Below are positions 51,162 through 59,533 of a DNA stretch of 64,000 nt, piece by piece. Source of the DNA: Phycisphaeraceae bacterium (lineage in GTDB: Bacteria > Planctomycetota > Phycisphaerae > Phycisphaerales > UBA1924); contig JAHCJI010000001.1 of the NCBI GenBank assembly GCA_026126305.1, forward strand, positions 124,001 through 188,000, given 5' to 3'. The notes under the pieces are model-generated. The model worked only from the letters and a program-made list of their open reading frames with translations, searched no databases and was not told where the DNA came from. Numbering within the stretch: the stretch's first letter is position 1; every line of letters starts with the position of its first letter. Position numbers and translations under genes: made by a program.

Positions 51162-53198
51162 ATGTCGAGCATCGCCTCTGCCCGCCGCGACGAACTGGAA
51201 CAGGCCAACCCCTTGCAGGAACCCGAGTTGGGCAAGGCCGGCCAGGCCGAGGCCCGCATCGAATGGAAGATCGTCGTCTTCCTCATTGGTGCCATCGCAC
51301 TGGCGTGCTCGGTCGTGGCCGACTGGCTTGGCCTGGTCAGCAAGGAAGTGGCCGCCGTGCCCGCAGGCCTGGCCGCCCTGTTGCTGGGCGGCTTCCTGCT
51401 CGTTCCCGCGTGGAAGGAGATCCGTCGCGGTGAGTTCGGCTCTCGGGCACTGGTAGTCGTGGCCGTGGGCGGGGCGTTGGCCCTGGAACGCTACTTCGAG
51501 GCGGGCATGCTCGCCTTCATCCTCAATATCTCCAACGAAGTGGTCGAACGCACCGCCAGCGGTGCCCGCCGCGCCATCGAGGCCCTGGTCGGCCTGACCC
51601 CCGATAAGGCCCGCGTCGTCGATGAGCAAGGACAGGAGCGAGAGGTCCAGATCACAGAGGTCAAACTGGGCCAGATCGTCCGCGTCCGACCCGGCGAGAA
51701 CCTGCCCGTGGACGGCCGCATCGTCAAGGGACAGAGCGAGATCAACCAGGCGTCCCTCACGGGCGAGGCCATCCCCGTCTCCGTCCAGCGCGGCAGCGAG
51801 GTCTACGCGGGCACCACCAACCTCTCAGGCATCGTCGAACTCGAAGTCACCCAGGTGGGCGAGGATACCACCATCGGCAAGGTCACCCAACTCATCCGCG
51901 AAGCCGAGAGTACCAAGACCCAGCGTCAGCAGATCATCGAGCAAGTGGCGCGGTTCTTCGTGCCCATCGCCATCGGTGTCGCGTTCATCGTCTTCATGCT
52001 CAGCGCCAACAACGAGCAGACCCAGCAGGAGGCCTTCGCCTCGGCGCTCACCGTGCTGGTCGTGGCCGTCCCCGCCGCCCTCTTGCTGGCCAGCCCCACG
52101 GCCATGGTGGCCGCCTTCGGCGCCGCCGCACGCCTGGGCATCCTGGTCAAGAGCACGGCCTTCCTCGAAGCCGCCGCCAGTGTCAACACCATCATCATGG
52201 ACAAGACCGGCACCATCACCACCGGCACCTTCGAGGTCACCCGCCTGGTACCCGCACAAGGCGTCGAGGGTGCCGACCTGCTCCGCGCCGCCGCCACCGC
52301 CGAACGCAACAGCAACCACCCGCTGGCCCAGTCCATCGTCCGCACCGCCGACAAAGCCCGCGTGCCCGTCGAGACGCCCAGCGACTTCCAGGAACTGCAC
52401 GGCAAGGGCGTGCGCGCCATGACCGAGGGCGGCGAGCTGCACGTCGGTCGCGCCACCTGGCTCAAGGAACTCAAGCCCGCCCAGGCCAGCGCCATCGAGG
52501 CCGTCGAGGCCAAGATCGAGGGCATCAGCGGCGTCCACGTCATGCGCAACGGGCAGTACATGGGCGTGGTGGGCCTGGAAGACCGCGTCCGCAAGAACAC
52601 CAAGAACGTGCTCCAACGCCTCCGCGAACTCGGCGCTCGGCACATCGCCATCTTCACCGGCGACCGCCTGAGCGTGGCCAAGCGCGTGGGCGTGGCGGTA
52701 GGGGTCGACGCCATCGAGGCCGAGTGCCTGCCCGAAGAGAAGTACCAACTCGTGCGAGACCTGGTGGGCCGCGGCTACCGCGTGATGATGGTGGGCGACG
52801 GCATCAACGACGGACCCTCGCTGGCCGAGGCCGACGTGGGCGTGGCGATGGGACTCTCCGGCTCGGACATCGCAGCCAACAGCGCGGGCGTGGCACTCAT
52901 GAACGACGACCTCAGCCGCATCCCCTTCTTCATCGAGCTGGCCCGCAAGACCAAGGCCATCATCCTCCAGAACATCATCGCCTCGATCCTGCTGGTCATC
53001 GTCGGGCTCATCATCGCATCCACGGGCATGCTCAACCTCACCGTCGCGGGCCTCTACCAGATCCTGCCGGTGCTCTTCGTCATGTTCAACAGCTTCCGAC
53101 TCTTCCGCTTCGGCGAGAGCTTTGCGGCCATCGAGGGCGAGAGCGAAGGCGGCCCCATCCGCCGGGCCGCTTCCGTCCGAGGTCTGGCCACCGCCTGA
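51162..53198 (+). CDS. P1B-like P-type ATPase without CPC motif
   Basis: A 678-aa cation-pump-like ATPase with about eight membrane helices. Seen: the actuator SLTGEAIPV, the phosphorylation site Asp347 in DKTGTITTG, the P1B-specific His-Pro in NSNHPLAQS, and the hinge GDGINDGPSLAEADVG. The fourth helix, which normally carries C-P-C or S-P-C, reads TVLVVAVPAALLLASP (Val303-Pro304-Ala305), so the metal-coordinating cysteines are missing. No N-terminal metal-binding domain is present and the whole protein has only two Cys. The transported ion is unknown. ATG 51162 has CAGGAGA 9 nt upstream. Confidence 0.87.
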   Translation: MSSIASARRDELEQANPLQEPELGKAGQAEARIEWKIVVFLIGAIALACSVVADWLGLVSKEVAAVPAGLAALLLGGFLLVPAWKEIRRGEFGSRALVVVAVGGALALERYFEAGMLAFILNISNEVVERTASGARRAIEALVGLTPDKARVVDEQGQEREVQITEVKLGQIVRVRPGENLPVDGRIVKGQSEINQASLTGEAIPVSVQRGSEVYAGTTNLSGIVELEVTQVGEDTTIGKVTQLIREAESTKTQRQQIIEQVARFFVPIAIGVAFIVFMLSANNEQTQQEAFASALTVLVVAVPAALLLASPTAMVAAFGAAARLGILVKSTAFLEAAASVNTIIMDKTGTITTGTFEVTRLVPAQGVEGADLLRAAATAERNSNHPLAQSIVRTADKARVPVETPSDFQELHGKGVRAMTEGGELHVGRATWLKELKPAQASAIEAVEAKIEGISGVHVMRNGQYMGVVGLEDRVRKNTKNVLQRLRELGARHIAIFTGDRLSVAKRVGVAVGVDAIEAECLPEEKYQLVRDLVGRGYRVMMVGDGINDGPSLAEADVGVAMGLSGSDIAANSAGVALMNDDLSRIPFFIELARKTKAIILQNIIASILLVIVGLIIASTGMLNLTVAGLYQILPVLFVMFNSFRLFRFGESFAAIEGESEGGPIRRAASVRGLATA

Positions 53199-53236
53199 CT
53201 TGCACGCGATCATCCAAGTTCGCATCGTGTAGCAAC

Positions 53237-53273
53237 CACAAGACCCCGAGCGCGATCGCGGGGTCTTGTGTTT
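53237..53273 (+). terminator. Rho-independent terminator after the P-type ATPase gene
   Basis: A 12-bp stem, CACAAGACCCCG with CGGGGTCTTGTG, followed by TTT. It is 38 bp beyond the stop codon. Confidence 0.8.
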
Positions 53274-53284
53274 GCCATGTCGAC

Positions 53285-53306
53285 AAAAAAGCCCCGTTCC
53301 CGGGGC
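53285..53306 (-). terminator. Rho-independent terminator of the exported-protein operon
   Basis: On the reverse strand GCCCCG and CGGGGC pair and are followed by six T residues. It lies 37 bp beyond the stop of the gene at 53344-53997. Confidence 0.8.
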
Positions 53307-53343
53307 TGTGCATGGGGATGGAACTTCCGTACTCGAGACTGTC

Positions 53344-53997
53344 TCAACGACGACGACGAATCGCCAACGTGCCAAGACCAAGCAGCGCCAGCGAACCCGG
53401 CGAGGGGATGATCACGTCCTCGACGTAATGGATCGCCGCATCGTGCTGGCCCGGGGCAGCGTCATAGTCGAACACCAGGTAGGTCGTCCGCGCGCCGCGG
53501 ATGCTCGGGTCGCTGCTGAACAGGTCCAAAGCCAGCAGGTACACGCCCGGCTCGGGGTCGTTCAGGAAGAAGTCGTAGTGCTCGTCAAAACCCGCCGGAC
53601 CCACGCCGATGCCAAATCCCGGGGCCGAGCCCGCCAGGGGGCTGGTGGCGCTCAGCGGACCAAACTCCAGCGTGAAGGTCTGGGTCGTGCCCTCAAACGT
53701 CGTCCCGTTCCAACGCTGCACGGGGCTGGCAAAGTTGAACCCAAGCTCGCTGTCGGGGAAGACGCCCGCTTGGGCGAACAGACCGGGCTCGTCAGCATAG
53801 ATGAGTCCGCCGAACTCGAACATCTCGGCTGCGAACACACGCTGCCCGGGGATCACAAACTCACCGCCGGGCCCGTCCTCGACGATGCCCGTGACGATGC
53901 GCCCGTCGATGATGACCAGGCCGATGTCGCCCTCGTGGGCGCTCACCCCGCCGGCGATGATGGCCAGCGCCGACAGACCGATGATGGATGCACGCAT
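53344..53997 (-). CDS. Exported protein with PEP-CTERM-like tail
   Basis: A 217-aa protein: signal peptide (SIIGLSALAIIAGGVSA), then HEGDIGLVIIDGRIVTG, a beta-rich domain, and a tail made of SPGSLALLGLGTLAIRRRR. The tail has the PEP-CTERM order (Pro, short helix, Arg cluster), a signal for processing by an exosortase. It is paralogous to the upstream gene at 54037: both mature proteins begin HEGDI and share the G-x-x-x-T-G, RVF..T/E..FG and YLL.L.L patterns. ATG 53997 has GAGAGGAG upstream. It is the last gene of a three-gene run with the prepilin-type gene. Confidence 0.8.
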   Translation of the reverse strand: MRASIIGLSALAIIAGGVSAHEGDIGLVIIDGRIVTGIVEDGPGGEFVIPGQRVFAAEMFEFGGLIYADEPGLFAQAGVFPDSELGFNFASPVQRWNGTTFEGTTQTFTLEFGPLSATSPLAGSAPGFGIGVGPAGFDEHYDFFLNDPEPGVYLLALDLFSSDPSIRGARTTYLVFDYDAAPGQHDAAIHYVEDVIIPSPGSLALLGLGTLAIRRRR

Positions 53998-54036
53998 GAT
54001 GAATCTCCTCTCTTCTCGGATGGATCGCGGGCACAC

Positions 54037-54804
54037 TCAGCAGCCCGCCGCAAACTCGTTCTGGAACGCCAGAAAGTCAAAAATCGTCAAGGAGCCGTCG
54101 CCATCGAAGTCGGCGCGCATGTCGCCCGCGGCAAACAGGTTCTGGAACGCCAGAAAGTCGAAGATCGTCAGCACGCCATCGCCGTCCAGGTCGGCCCGGC
54201 AGGGATCGGCGATGAGGTTGGCCTCCACCCACGACACCGCGTCGGCCAGCGCTCCAACGCTCGCGTTCTGGCCGAACACGATGTAGAAGGGCTTGCTGGG
54301 CTCGAGCGCACCCGCGTCGTCCCACAGGCGAAGCCCCAGCAGGTACACCCCGTCGCTGGCCGGGTCGAGCAATTCAAAGCCCATGTGATGATGGAATTTG
54401 CCCGTGGTGCTGGCCAGCCCGAAGACAAAACCGGGCAGCGGGCCCTCCAGCGGCGTGGTGATCGAGACCGGGCCCTTGTTGATGAGGATGCGAGACTCGG
54501 CCACGTCCTCGAACGCCAGGCCGTCCCACCACAACACCGGGCCCAGCACGTCAAAGCCCAGCGACGCCCGTGGCGCAAAGGCACCCACTTGCGAATCGAA
54601 GCCCGGATCGTTGGTCCAGTTGGGCAACTTGCCGAAGGTGGTGTCGAAAACGCGCCGACCGAACACGGGCGTGCCCGCGTCGGCGTAGCCCGTCTCGATG
54701 ACGCCGCGCACGCCGGTGATGGCGATGTCGCCCTCATGCGTCTGGGCCATGGCGGCGGTGGTCAGGAGCAGAAGCGTTGCGGGAATGATCCTTGTGTGCG
54801 ACAC
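54037..54804 (-). CDS. Exported paralogue ending in a dockerin-like repeat
   Basis: A 255-aa protein with a signal peptide (PATLLLLTTAAMAQ) and a beta-rich domain starting HEGDIAITGVRGVIETG that is similar to the next gene. The last 50 residues are two EF-hand-like units, DLDGDGVLTIFDFLAFQNLF and DFDGDGSLTIFDFLAFQNEF, bounded by Cys and ending in GC. This is the planctomycete GC-type dockerin tail, thought to bind calcium and anchor the protein. GTG 54804 has GGAAGG 7 nt upstream and is the only start in place. A 39-bp gap separates it from the PEP-CTERM paralogue. Confidence 0.85.
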   Translation of the reverse strand: MSHTRIIPATLLLLTTAAMAQTHEGDIAITGVRGVIETGYADAGTPVFGRRVFDTTFGKLPNWTNDPGFDSQVGAFAPRASLGFDVLGPVLWWDGLAFEDVAESRILINKGPVSITTPLEGPLPGFVFGLASTTGKFHHHMGFELLDPASDGVYLLGLRLWDDAGALEPSKPFYIVFGQNASVGALADAVSWVEANLIADPCRADLDGDGVLTIFDFLAFQNLFAAGDMRADFDGDGSLTIFDFLAFQNEFAAGC

Positions 54805-54825
54805 GCGTGCCTTCCTTCCCGTGGC

Positions 54826-55629
54826 CTATTGCGCCACCGTTGGGTCGAAGCGGTTCTTCTGAAAACTCTCGTACACACGATCGAACGCCTCGACGGCCGC
54901 GTGCCCGTCGAGGTAGCCGTACGTCGCCCTGGCCGTCCAATCCCCAGGCCCGCCGCCGTGTGCGTTGATCTGGCTCTCAAGCGAAGCCCGCGCCGGCACT
55001 TGCCCACCCGGTGCCGAGCCCCAATCCTCGGCGTGGACGTGGTCGGTGCGGGCAAAGCTCGCGCTGGCCTCGGTCTGCCCAAAGGTCATCATCAGCCAGT
55101 GCACCGTCGCGTACGGGCGGTCGATCTTGCGATCGGCGTCGTAGGTCTGCTGCGGCGAGGGCGACACGCTCCGCGTCGTGTAGTTGTTCAGCCCGTAACT
55201 GGTCCACCGCGCCAGTTCGCCAAGCCCACGCGTCTGGCCACGACGAACGTGCTCGAGCGCTTCGGCAAGCGTCAGGCCCTCGAACGCACCACCTTCGCGC
55301 ACCGACCAGTACGCGCTGCGGTCCACCGGCGAGCGGATCGCCAGCCCACCCTCGGTGTAGTCGGCCAGCAGCACGGGCCACGAGTTGGGCAGGTCGGCCA
55401 CGCCCCCATGGGCCAGCCCCGCGTCGACGTAGGCACCCTTGTGGTCGTCGGCATACAGCCGATGGGCCATGCCCAGCGATCGCACCTGGCTGAGGCACAC
55501 CGCCGCCCGTGCCGTCGCCCGCGCCCCACCCAGCGCCGGCAGCAGGATGCCCACGAGCACCGCGATGATGGCAATCACCACCAGGAGCTCGATGAGCGTA
55601 AAGCCCGGGCTTTGGCGAACCGATCGCAT
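54826..55629 (-). CDS. Prepilin-type N-terminal methylation protein (DUF1559-like)
   Basis: A 267-aa pseudopilin-like protein. The short leader ends at Gly before [20 protein letters not shown], with Glu5 of the mature chain, the type IV prepilin signature. The following [22 protein letters not shown] and the later WGSAPG and H-rich DGHAAVEAF patterns match the many G/GXXG-type planctomycete prepilin proteins. It probably sits in the cell envelope. ATG 55629 has GAGGGG 6 nt upstream; ATG 55644 is an alternative. It is the first gene of the exported-protein run, 21 bp before the dockerin-tailed gene. Confidence 0.85.
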   Translation of the reverse strand: MRSVRQSPGFTLIELLVVIAIIAVLVGILLPALGGARATARAAVCLSQVRSLGMAHRLYADDHKGAYVDAGLAHGGVADLPNSWPVLLADYTEGGLAIRSPVDRSAYWSVREGGAFEGLTLAEALEHVRRGQTRGLGELARWTSYGLNNYTTRSVSPSPQQTYDADRKIDRPYATVHWLMMTFGQTEASASFARTDHVHAEDWGSAPGGQVPARASLESQINAHGGGPGDWTARATYGYLDGHAAVEAFDRVYESFQKNRFDPTVAQ

Positions 55630-55725
55630 GACCGCCCCTCTCATAATCGAGAATGCGCAATCAATACTACCGCTCCTGTGCCTGCGTTACCAGCCACGCA
55701 CGAGATCTTCCGGTTAGGATTTGCG

Positions 55726-56829
55726 GTGATCCAACCGGCCGAAACCCCGATTTCCCTGCAAGGCCCGGCCATCGGTCGTCCTCTTGTTATCGGCCCCGTG
55801 CGCCTGGCCACCAACCTGCTCCTGGCACCCATCGCCAACTACTGCGACCTGGCCTTCCGCCTCACCTGCCGAGAACAGGGCGGCGTCGGATTGGCCTGCA
55901 CCGACCTGCTCAGCCCCCAGGGACTGCTCCGCGGCTCGGCCGCCAGCCTCGACCTGGCCCGCACCAGCGACGAGGACACCCCCGTGGGCATGCAGCTCTA
56001 CGGGGCCGACCCGGGCATCATGGCCGAGGGCGCCAAGTGGGCCGCAGACCACGGGGCCACCATCGTGGACATCAACATGGGCTGCCCCGTGGACAAGGTG
56101 TGCAAGAAGGATGGCGGCAGCAAGCTCATGTGCCACCCCGCCGGGGCCATCGCCATCGCCCAAGCCGTTCGCCGGGCCCTGCCCGAGAGCATCCCCCTGA
56201 CCGCCAAGATGCGCCTGGGCTGGAGCGAAGAGGATTGCCGCAACGGCGTCGCGGGCACGCTCGCGCTGGGCTTAGTAGAGGTCGGCGTCGCGGCCATCAC
56301 CGTCCACGGCCGCACCACCGCCATGAAGTTCAGCGGCGAATGCCGCCGCCACGACATCGCCCGAGTCGTAGAGGCCGTCAAATATCGCTATCCCGACATC
56401 CCCGTCATCGGCAACGGCGATGTGAAGACGGCCCACGACGCCATCTCCATGATGCAAGAGACCGGCTGCGACGGCGTCATGATCGGCCGCGGGGCCCTGA
56501 GCACGCCGTGGATCTTCCGCGACGCCTGGACGCTCCAGACCACGGGGAGCGTTCCCCCCGAGCCCGGCGAGCGGGAAAAACTCGACATTGTCCGGACGTT
56601 CTTCGACCGCATGCTCGCCTTCCGCGGCGAGCACGACGCCATGACGCACATCCGCCGGCGGATCTCCTGGTTCGCCAAACGCATCAACGGCGGGCACTGC
56701 AAGGAACTGCGCGAGGCCATCCGAACCGCCGCCGATCCCGCCGCCGTCCACGCGGCCCTGGACGCCTGGCTTCTCGACGGCCCACCCCCGGGCGCAGGAC
56801 CTGCGCGTGGCGTTCCCTCCGAATGCTAG
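55726..56829 (+). CDS. dus: tRNA-dihydrouridine synthase (DusB-like)
   Basis: An FMN enzyme of 367 aa reducing uridines in the tRNA D-loop. Seen: LLLAPIANYCDLAFRLTC near the N-terminus, the catalytic-Cys motif VDINMGCPVDKVCKKDGGS, AAITVHGRT, and the FMN phosphate site VIGNGDVKTAHDA with GCDGVMIGRGAL. The C-terminal helical RNA-binding domain is present. GTG 55726 is used because AGGA lies 6 nt upstream and no ATG lies between it and the core. The frame stays open far upstream, but that is antisense to other genes. It ends 100 bp before a tandem repeat. Confidence 0.9.
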   Translation: MIQPAETPISLQGPAIGRPLVIGPVRLATNLLLAPIANYCDLAFRLTCREQGGVGLACTDLLSPQGLLRGSAASLDLARTSDEDTPVGMQLYGADPGIMAEGAKWAADHGATIVDINMGCPVDKVCKKDGGSKLMCHPAGAIAIAQAVRRALPESIPLTAKMRLGWSEEDCRNGVAGTLALGLVEVGVAAITVHGRTTAMKFSGECRRHDIARVVEAVKYRYPDIPVIGNGDVKTAHDAISMMQETGCDGVMIGRGALSTPWIFRDAWTLQTTGSVPPEPGEREKLDIVRTFFDRMLAFRGEHDAMTHIRRRISWFAKRINGGHCKELREAIRTAADPAAVHAALDAWLLDGPPPGAGPARGVPSEC

Positions 56830-56929
56830 GTTTGTGTTCGAGCAACCCCCCCGCACGCCCGCGCCAGGCCGCCCCACCGTCCGAAAACAAGCGCGAAAAC
56901 CCGCAAAACAATCCATGGTTTTCACAAAA

Positions 56930-57097
56930 CCATGGATTGTTTTGCCAGAACCATGCATGGTTTTGCCAGAACCATGGATGGTTTTGCCAGAACCATGGAT
57001 GGTTTTGCCAGGACCATGGATGGTTTTGCCAGGACAACACATGGTTCTGGCAGGACAACACATGGTTTCGCCAGAACCACAGATGGTTTCGGCAGCA
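56930..57097. repeat. 21-bp tandem repeat array, about 8 units
   Basis: Eight units with consensus CCATGGATGGTTTTGCCAGAA lie between the convergent dus and small-protein genes. The first five are close to identical and the last three drift (CAACACATGG...). A partial CCATGGTTTT copy precedes them. CCATGG inside each unit is palindromic. Frames through the array are open and encode heptads such as MVLAKPS, but without coding signals. The 100 bp before the array and the 48 bp after it hold nothing recognisable. Confidence 0.9.
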
Positions 57098-57145
57098 CCA
57101 CAGGCCGTCCGGACCCGAGGCACGGCACGGGTGCGCCGCGACGCT

Positions 57146-57412
57146 TCAGCCCGTCGATTCCGCGGGCGCTTCCTGGAGCACTTCCACCGCCGAGTAGCGG
57201 TCGAGGTTGAGCACGACCAGCTCGCCGTCCTTCTTGCGCAGTTCGACGCGATCGATCCAGACCTTGTTATCGCGCGTGTGGGCGAACCAGGAGCCGGACT
57301 TTTCCTGCCCGACGCGCGTCACCACCCCCTCGACGGTCGTGACCATCGTCCCGCTCAGCCGGGGAAACTGCTGGGTGATGCGTACGGTCGATCCGGGCTT
57401 GAGGTTTTCCAT
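57146..57412 (-). CDS. Small conserved-looking basic protein, 88 aa
   Basis: A compact protein starting MENLKPGSTVRITQQFP, rich in beta strands (VTTVEGVVTRVGQEK, WFAHTRDNKVWIDRVELRK), with an SH3/KOW-like alternation but no identifiable family. The sequence has no signal peptide, so it is cytosolic. ATG 57412 is favoured because TATCAT lies 7 nt upstream (57420-57425); ATG 57421 would add three residues. It is divergent from der. Confidence 0.65.
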   Translation of the reverse strand: MENLKPGSTVRITQQFPRLSGTMVTTVEGVVTRVGQEKSGSWFAHTRDNKVWIDRVELRKKDGELVVLNLDRYSAVEVLQEAPAESTG

Positions 57413-57494
57413 GGCGGGCATGATAGGGAGGATGGACCGAGAGCCACGGGCCACGGGCCAGAGACTTGTGGCCAATGGCCCACCCCCCCCGGCG

Positions 57495-57500
57495 TACAAT
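57495..57500 (+). promoter_or_regulatory. -10-like TACAAT before der
   Basis: TACAAT ends 8 nt before ATG 57509. The intervening CCCACCTT contains no ribosome-binding site. Confidence 0.45.
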
Positions 57501-57508
57501 CCCACCTT

Positions 57509-59185
57509 ATGCCTATCCCCCGGATCGCCATCGTGGGTCGCCCCAACGTGGGCAAGAGTTCGCTCATGAACATGCTCGCCGGGGGGAAGGTCTCCATCGT
57601 CGACGACCTGCCGGGCGTCACGCGAGACCGGGTCACCCGCATCATCGACCTGCCCCACAGCGACGGCCGTCCGGCCCGGCCCGTCGAACTGACCGACACC
57701 GGGGGCTACGGGGTCTACGTGGCCGAGGGGCAGCGCTACGACGAGGTGGGGGCCGACCTCTCGACCCTGACCGACGACGTGGAGGGGCAGATCGAGGCCG
57801 CCGTCGCCCAGGCCGACATCATCCTCTTCTGCATCGACGTGCAGGCGGGCCTGACCCCGCGCGACGAGGAGATCGCCCGCCTGCTGCGCGAGCAGAAGCT
57901 GGGCCGCACCGACCGCGCCGACCTGGCACGCCTGGACGCCAGCCTGGGCAAACGCGCCCCCGTCCACGTCGTGGCCACCAAGGTCGACGGGCCCAAGTGG
58001 GAAACCCACGCCTACGAGCTGAGCGCCCTGGGCTTCGGCGAGCCGCTGATGTGCAGCGCCCGCAACAACTTCATGCGCCGAGAACTGAGCGACCGGCTCT
58101 ACGAGATCCTGCCCGGCGACGACGCCACCGCCACCCCGCCGCCGGCCGACCTGTCCATCGCCATCATCGGCAAGCGCAACGCCGGCAAGAGCACGCTGGT
58201 CAACGCCCTGGCCGGCGTCGATCGCGTGATCGTCTCGGAGATCGCCGGCACCACGCGCGATGCCATCGACGTGCTCGTCGAAAAGGACGGCAAGCGCATC
58301 ATCGTCATCGACACCGCCGGCATGCGTCGCAAGCGCAGCTTCCAGGGACGCGTCGAGTGGTTCGCCTACGACCGTGTGCAGCGGGCCGTCGAGCGCGCCG
58401 ACGTGGTGGTGCTGATGGTCGACGCCACCGAGCCCACCAGCCAGGTCGACCAGCAACTGGCCATGCTGTGCCAGAACGCCTTCAAGCCCACCATCATCGC
58501 CGTCAACAAGTGGGACCTGGCCCAGGGAAAGGCCGACAACAAGGGCCGACCCGTCACGCCCGAACGCTACGAAAAGTACGTCCGCGAGGCCTTCAAGGGC
58601 CTGCCCTTCGCCCCCATCGCCTTGATGAGCGCCAAGGACGCGGTCAACATCGACGGGCTGCTCAAACTGGCCTTCGACCTCAAGAAACAGGCCCACGAGC
58701 GCGTCTCCACGGGCGCGCTCAATCGGCTCATCCGAGCCATCCTCGAAACGCGTGGGCCCAGCAACAAACTCGGCACCCTCGCACGCGTCTACTACGTCGC
58801 CCAGGTCGGCACCGCACCACCGTCCATCGCCATGGTCGTCAACGATCCGAAACTCTTCACCCCAAACTACATGCGATACCTCATGAACCGCATCCGCGAG
58901 CAGGCACCATTCGACGAGGTGCCCTTCCGCGTCTTCGTGCGCAGCCGAAAGCAGTTCGACAGACGCCGCGAAGAGGCCCAGAAGCGTGACAACATGGGCC
59001 TCATCGACACCAGCGCCATCGATCGAGGCGAAGACCTCGAACTCACGCCACAGGAAATCGAATCGCTCTTCCGCATCCCCGGACAGGACGAGCAATTCAT
59101 CGAAGACCACGAACAGGACGAAGACTTCGACGACGACGAGGTCTTCATCTTCGGCGACGACGAGCAGGAAGACGAACGGCACTGA
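57509..59185 (+). CDS. der: Ribosome-assembly GTPase Der (EngA)
   Basis: A double-GTPase protein of 558 aa needed for 50S subunit maturation. The first G domain has GRPNVGKSS (residues 9-17) and DTGGYG. The second has GKRNAGKSTL (from 221), AGTTRDAIDV, DTAGMRRK and NKWD. A C-terminal KH-like domain follows. The first domain's NKxD position reads TKVDG, as in many Der proteins. The tail from about residue 515 is strongly acidic (DEDFDDDEVFIFGDDEQED), unlike the basic tail of most Der proteins. ATG 57509 begins just before the G1 motif. Confidence 0.95.
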   Translation: MPIPRIAIVGRPNVGKSSLMNMLAGGKVSIVDDLPGVTRDRVTRIIDLPHSDGRPARPVELTDTGGYGVYVAEGQRYDEVGADLSTLTDDVEGQIEAAVAQADIILFCIDVQAGLTPRDEEIARLLREQKLGRTDRADLARLDASLGKRAPVHVVATKVDGPKWETHAYELSALGFGEPLMCSARNNFMRRELSDRLYEILPGDDATATPPPADLSIAIIGKRNAGKSTLVNALAGVDRVIVSEIAGTTRDAIDVLVEKDGKRIIVIDTAGMRRKRSFQGRVEWFAYDRVQRAVERADVVVLMVDATEPTSQVDQQLAMLCQNAFKPTIIAVNKWDLAQGKADNKGRPVTPERYEKYVREAFKGLPFAPIALMSAKDAVNIDGLLKLAFDLKKQAHERVSTGALNRLIRAILETRGPSNKLGTLARVYYVAQVGTAPPSIAMVVNDPKLFTPNYMRYLMNRIREQAPFDEVPFRVFVRSRKQFDRRREEAQKRDNMGLIDTSAIDRGEDLELTPQEIESLFRIPGQDEQFIEDHEQDEDFDDDEVFIFGDDEQEDERH

Positions 59186-59533
59186 GCACGCCCAAGCGCC
59201 ACCTCAACGCAAGACGCCGCCGGGGCCCGGGGGATGAGTCCGAGCGCCGGCAGCGTCTGGTGTGGCACCGTGGATCACGAATCGGGATGGGCTCTCGGCC
59301 CTCCGTGGCCGCCGGGCACGCGCCGGCCCGGCCCACACTCTCTTCTTCCCTCCGTACCCTATTGCGACAAACTGCTACGCCGGTTGCACTATTCGGAGCA
59401 AATACTAACATAGTCGAATTTTGTTCGGAACCTTTTGGTGCAAACAGCTCCTGTCGCACTCACACACAGCGACGAATCCGCTGCGGACTCACACACGCAA
59501 ACACCACGTTCCCGCCGCGACCGAGAGCGATCC
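59186..59533. other. 348-bp gap with no recognised gene
   Basis: The first half is GC-rich. The second half (about 59350-59440) is AT-richer, with ATACTAACATAG and similar promoter-like text, but no start codon with coding support follows. Repeated CACACACA-type runs occur near 59460-59500. It contains the 3' ends of the two convergent genes der and truA, and no clear terminator was seen. Confidence 0.4.

Noticed and set aside
48077..51343. Open frame of 1088 codons on the minus strand opposite pyk and across gpsA
   Set aside because: Shadow of pyk; only the gpsA frame within 49933-50967 shows real motifs.
56922..57128. Heptad-repeat protein (MVLAKPS-type) read from minisatellite B
   Set aside because: Same reason as for array A; the frame ends where the repeat ends.
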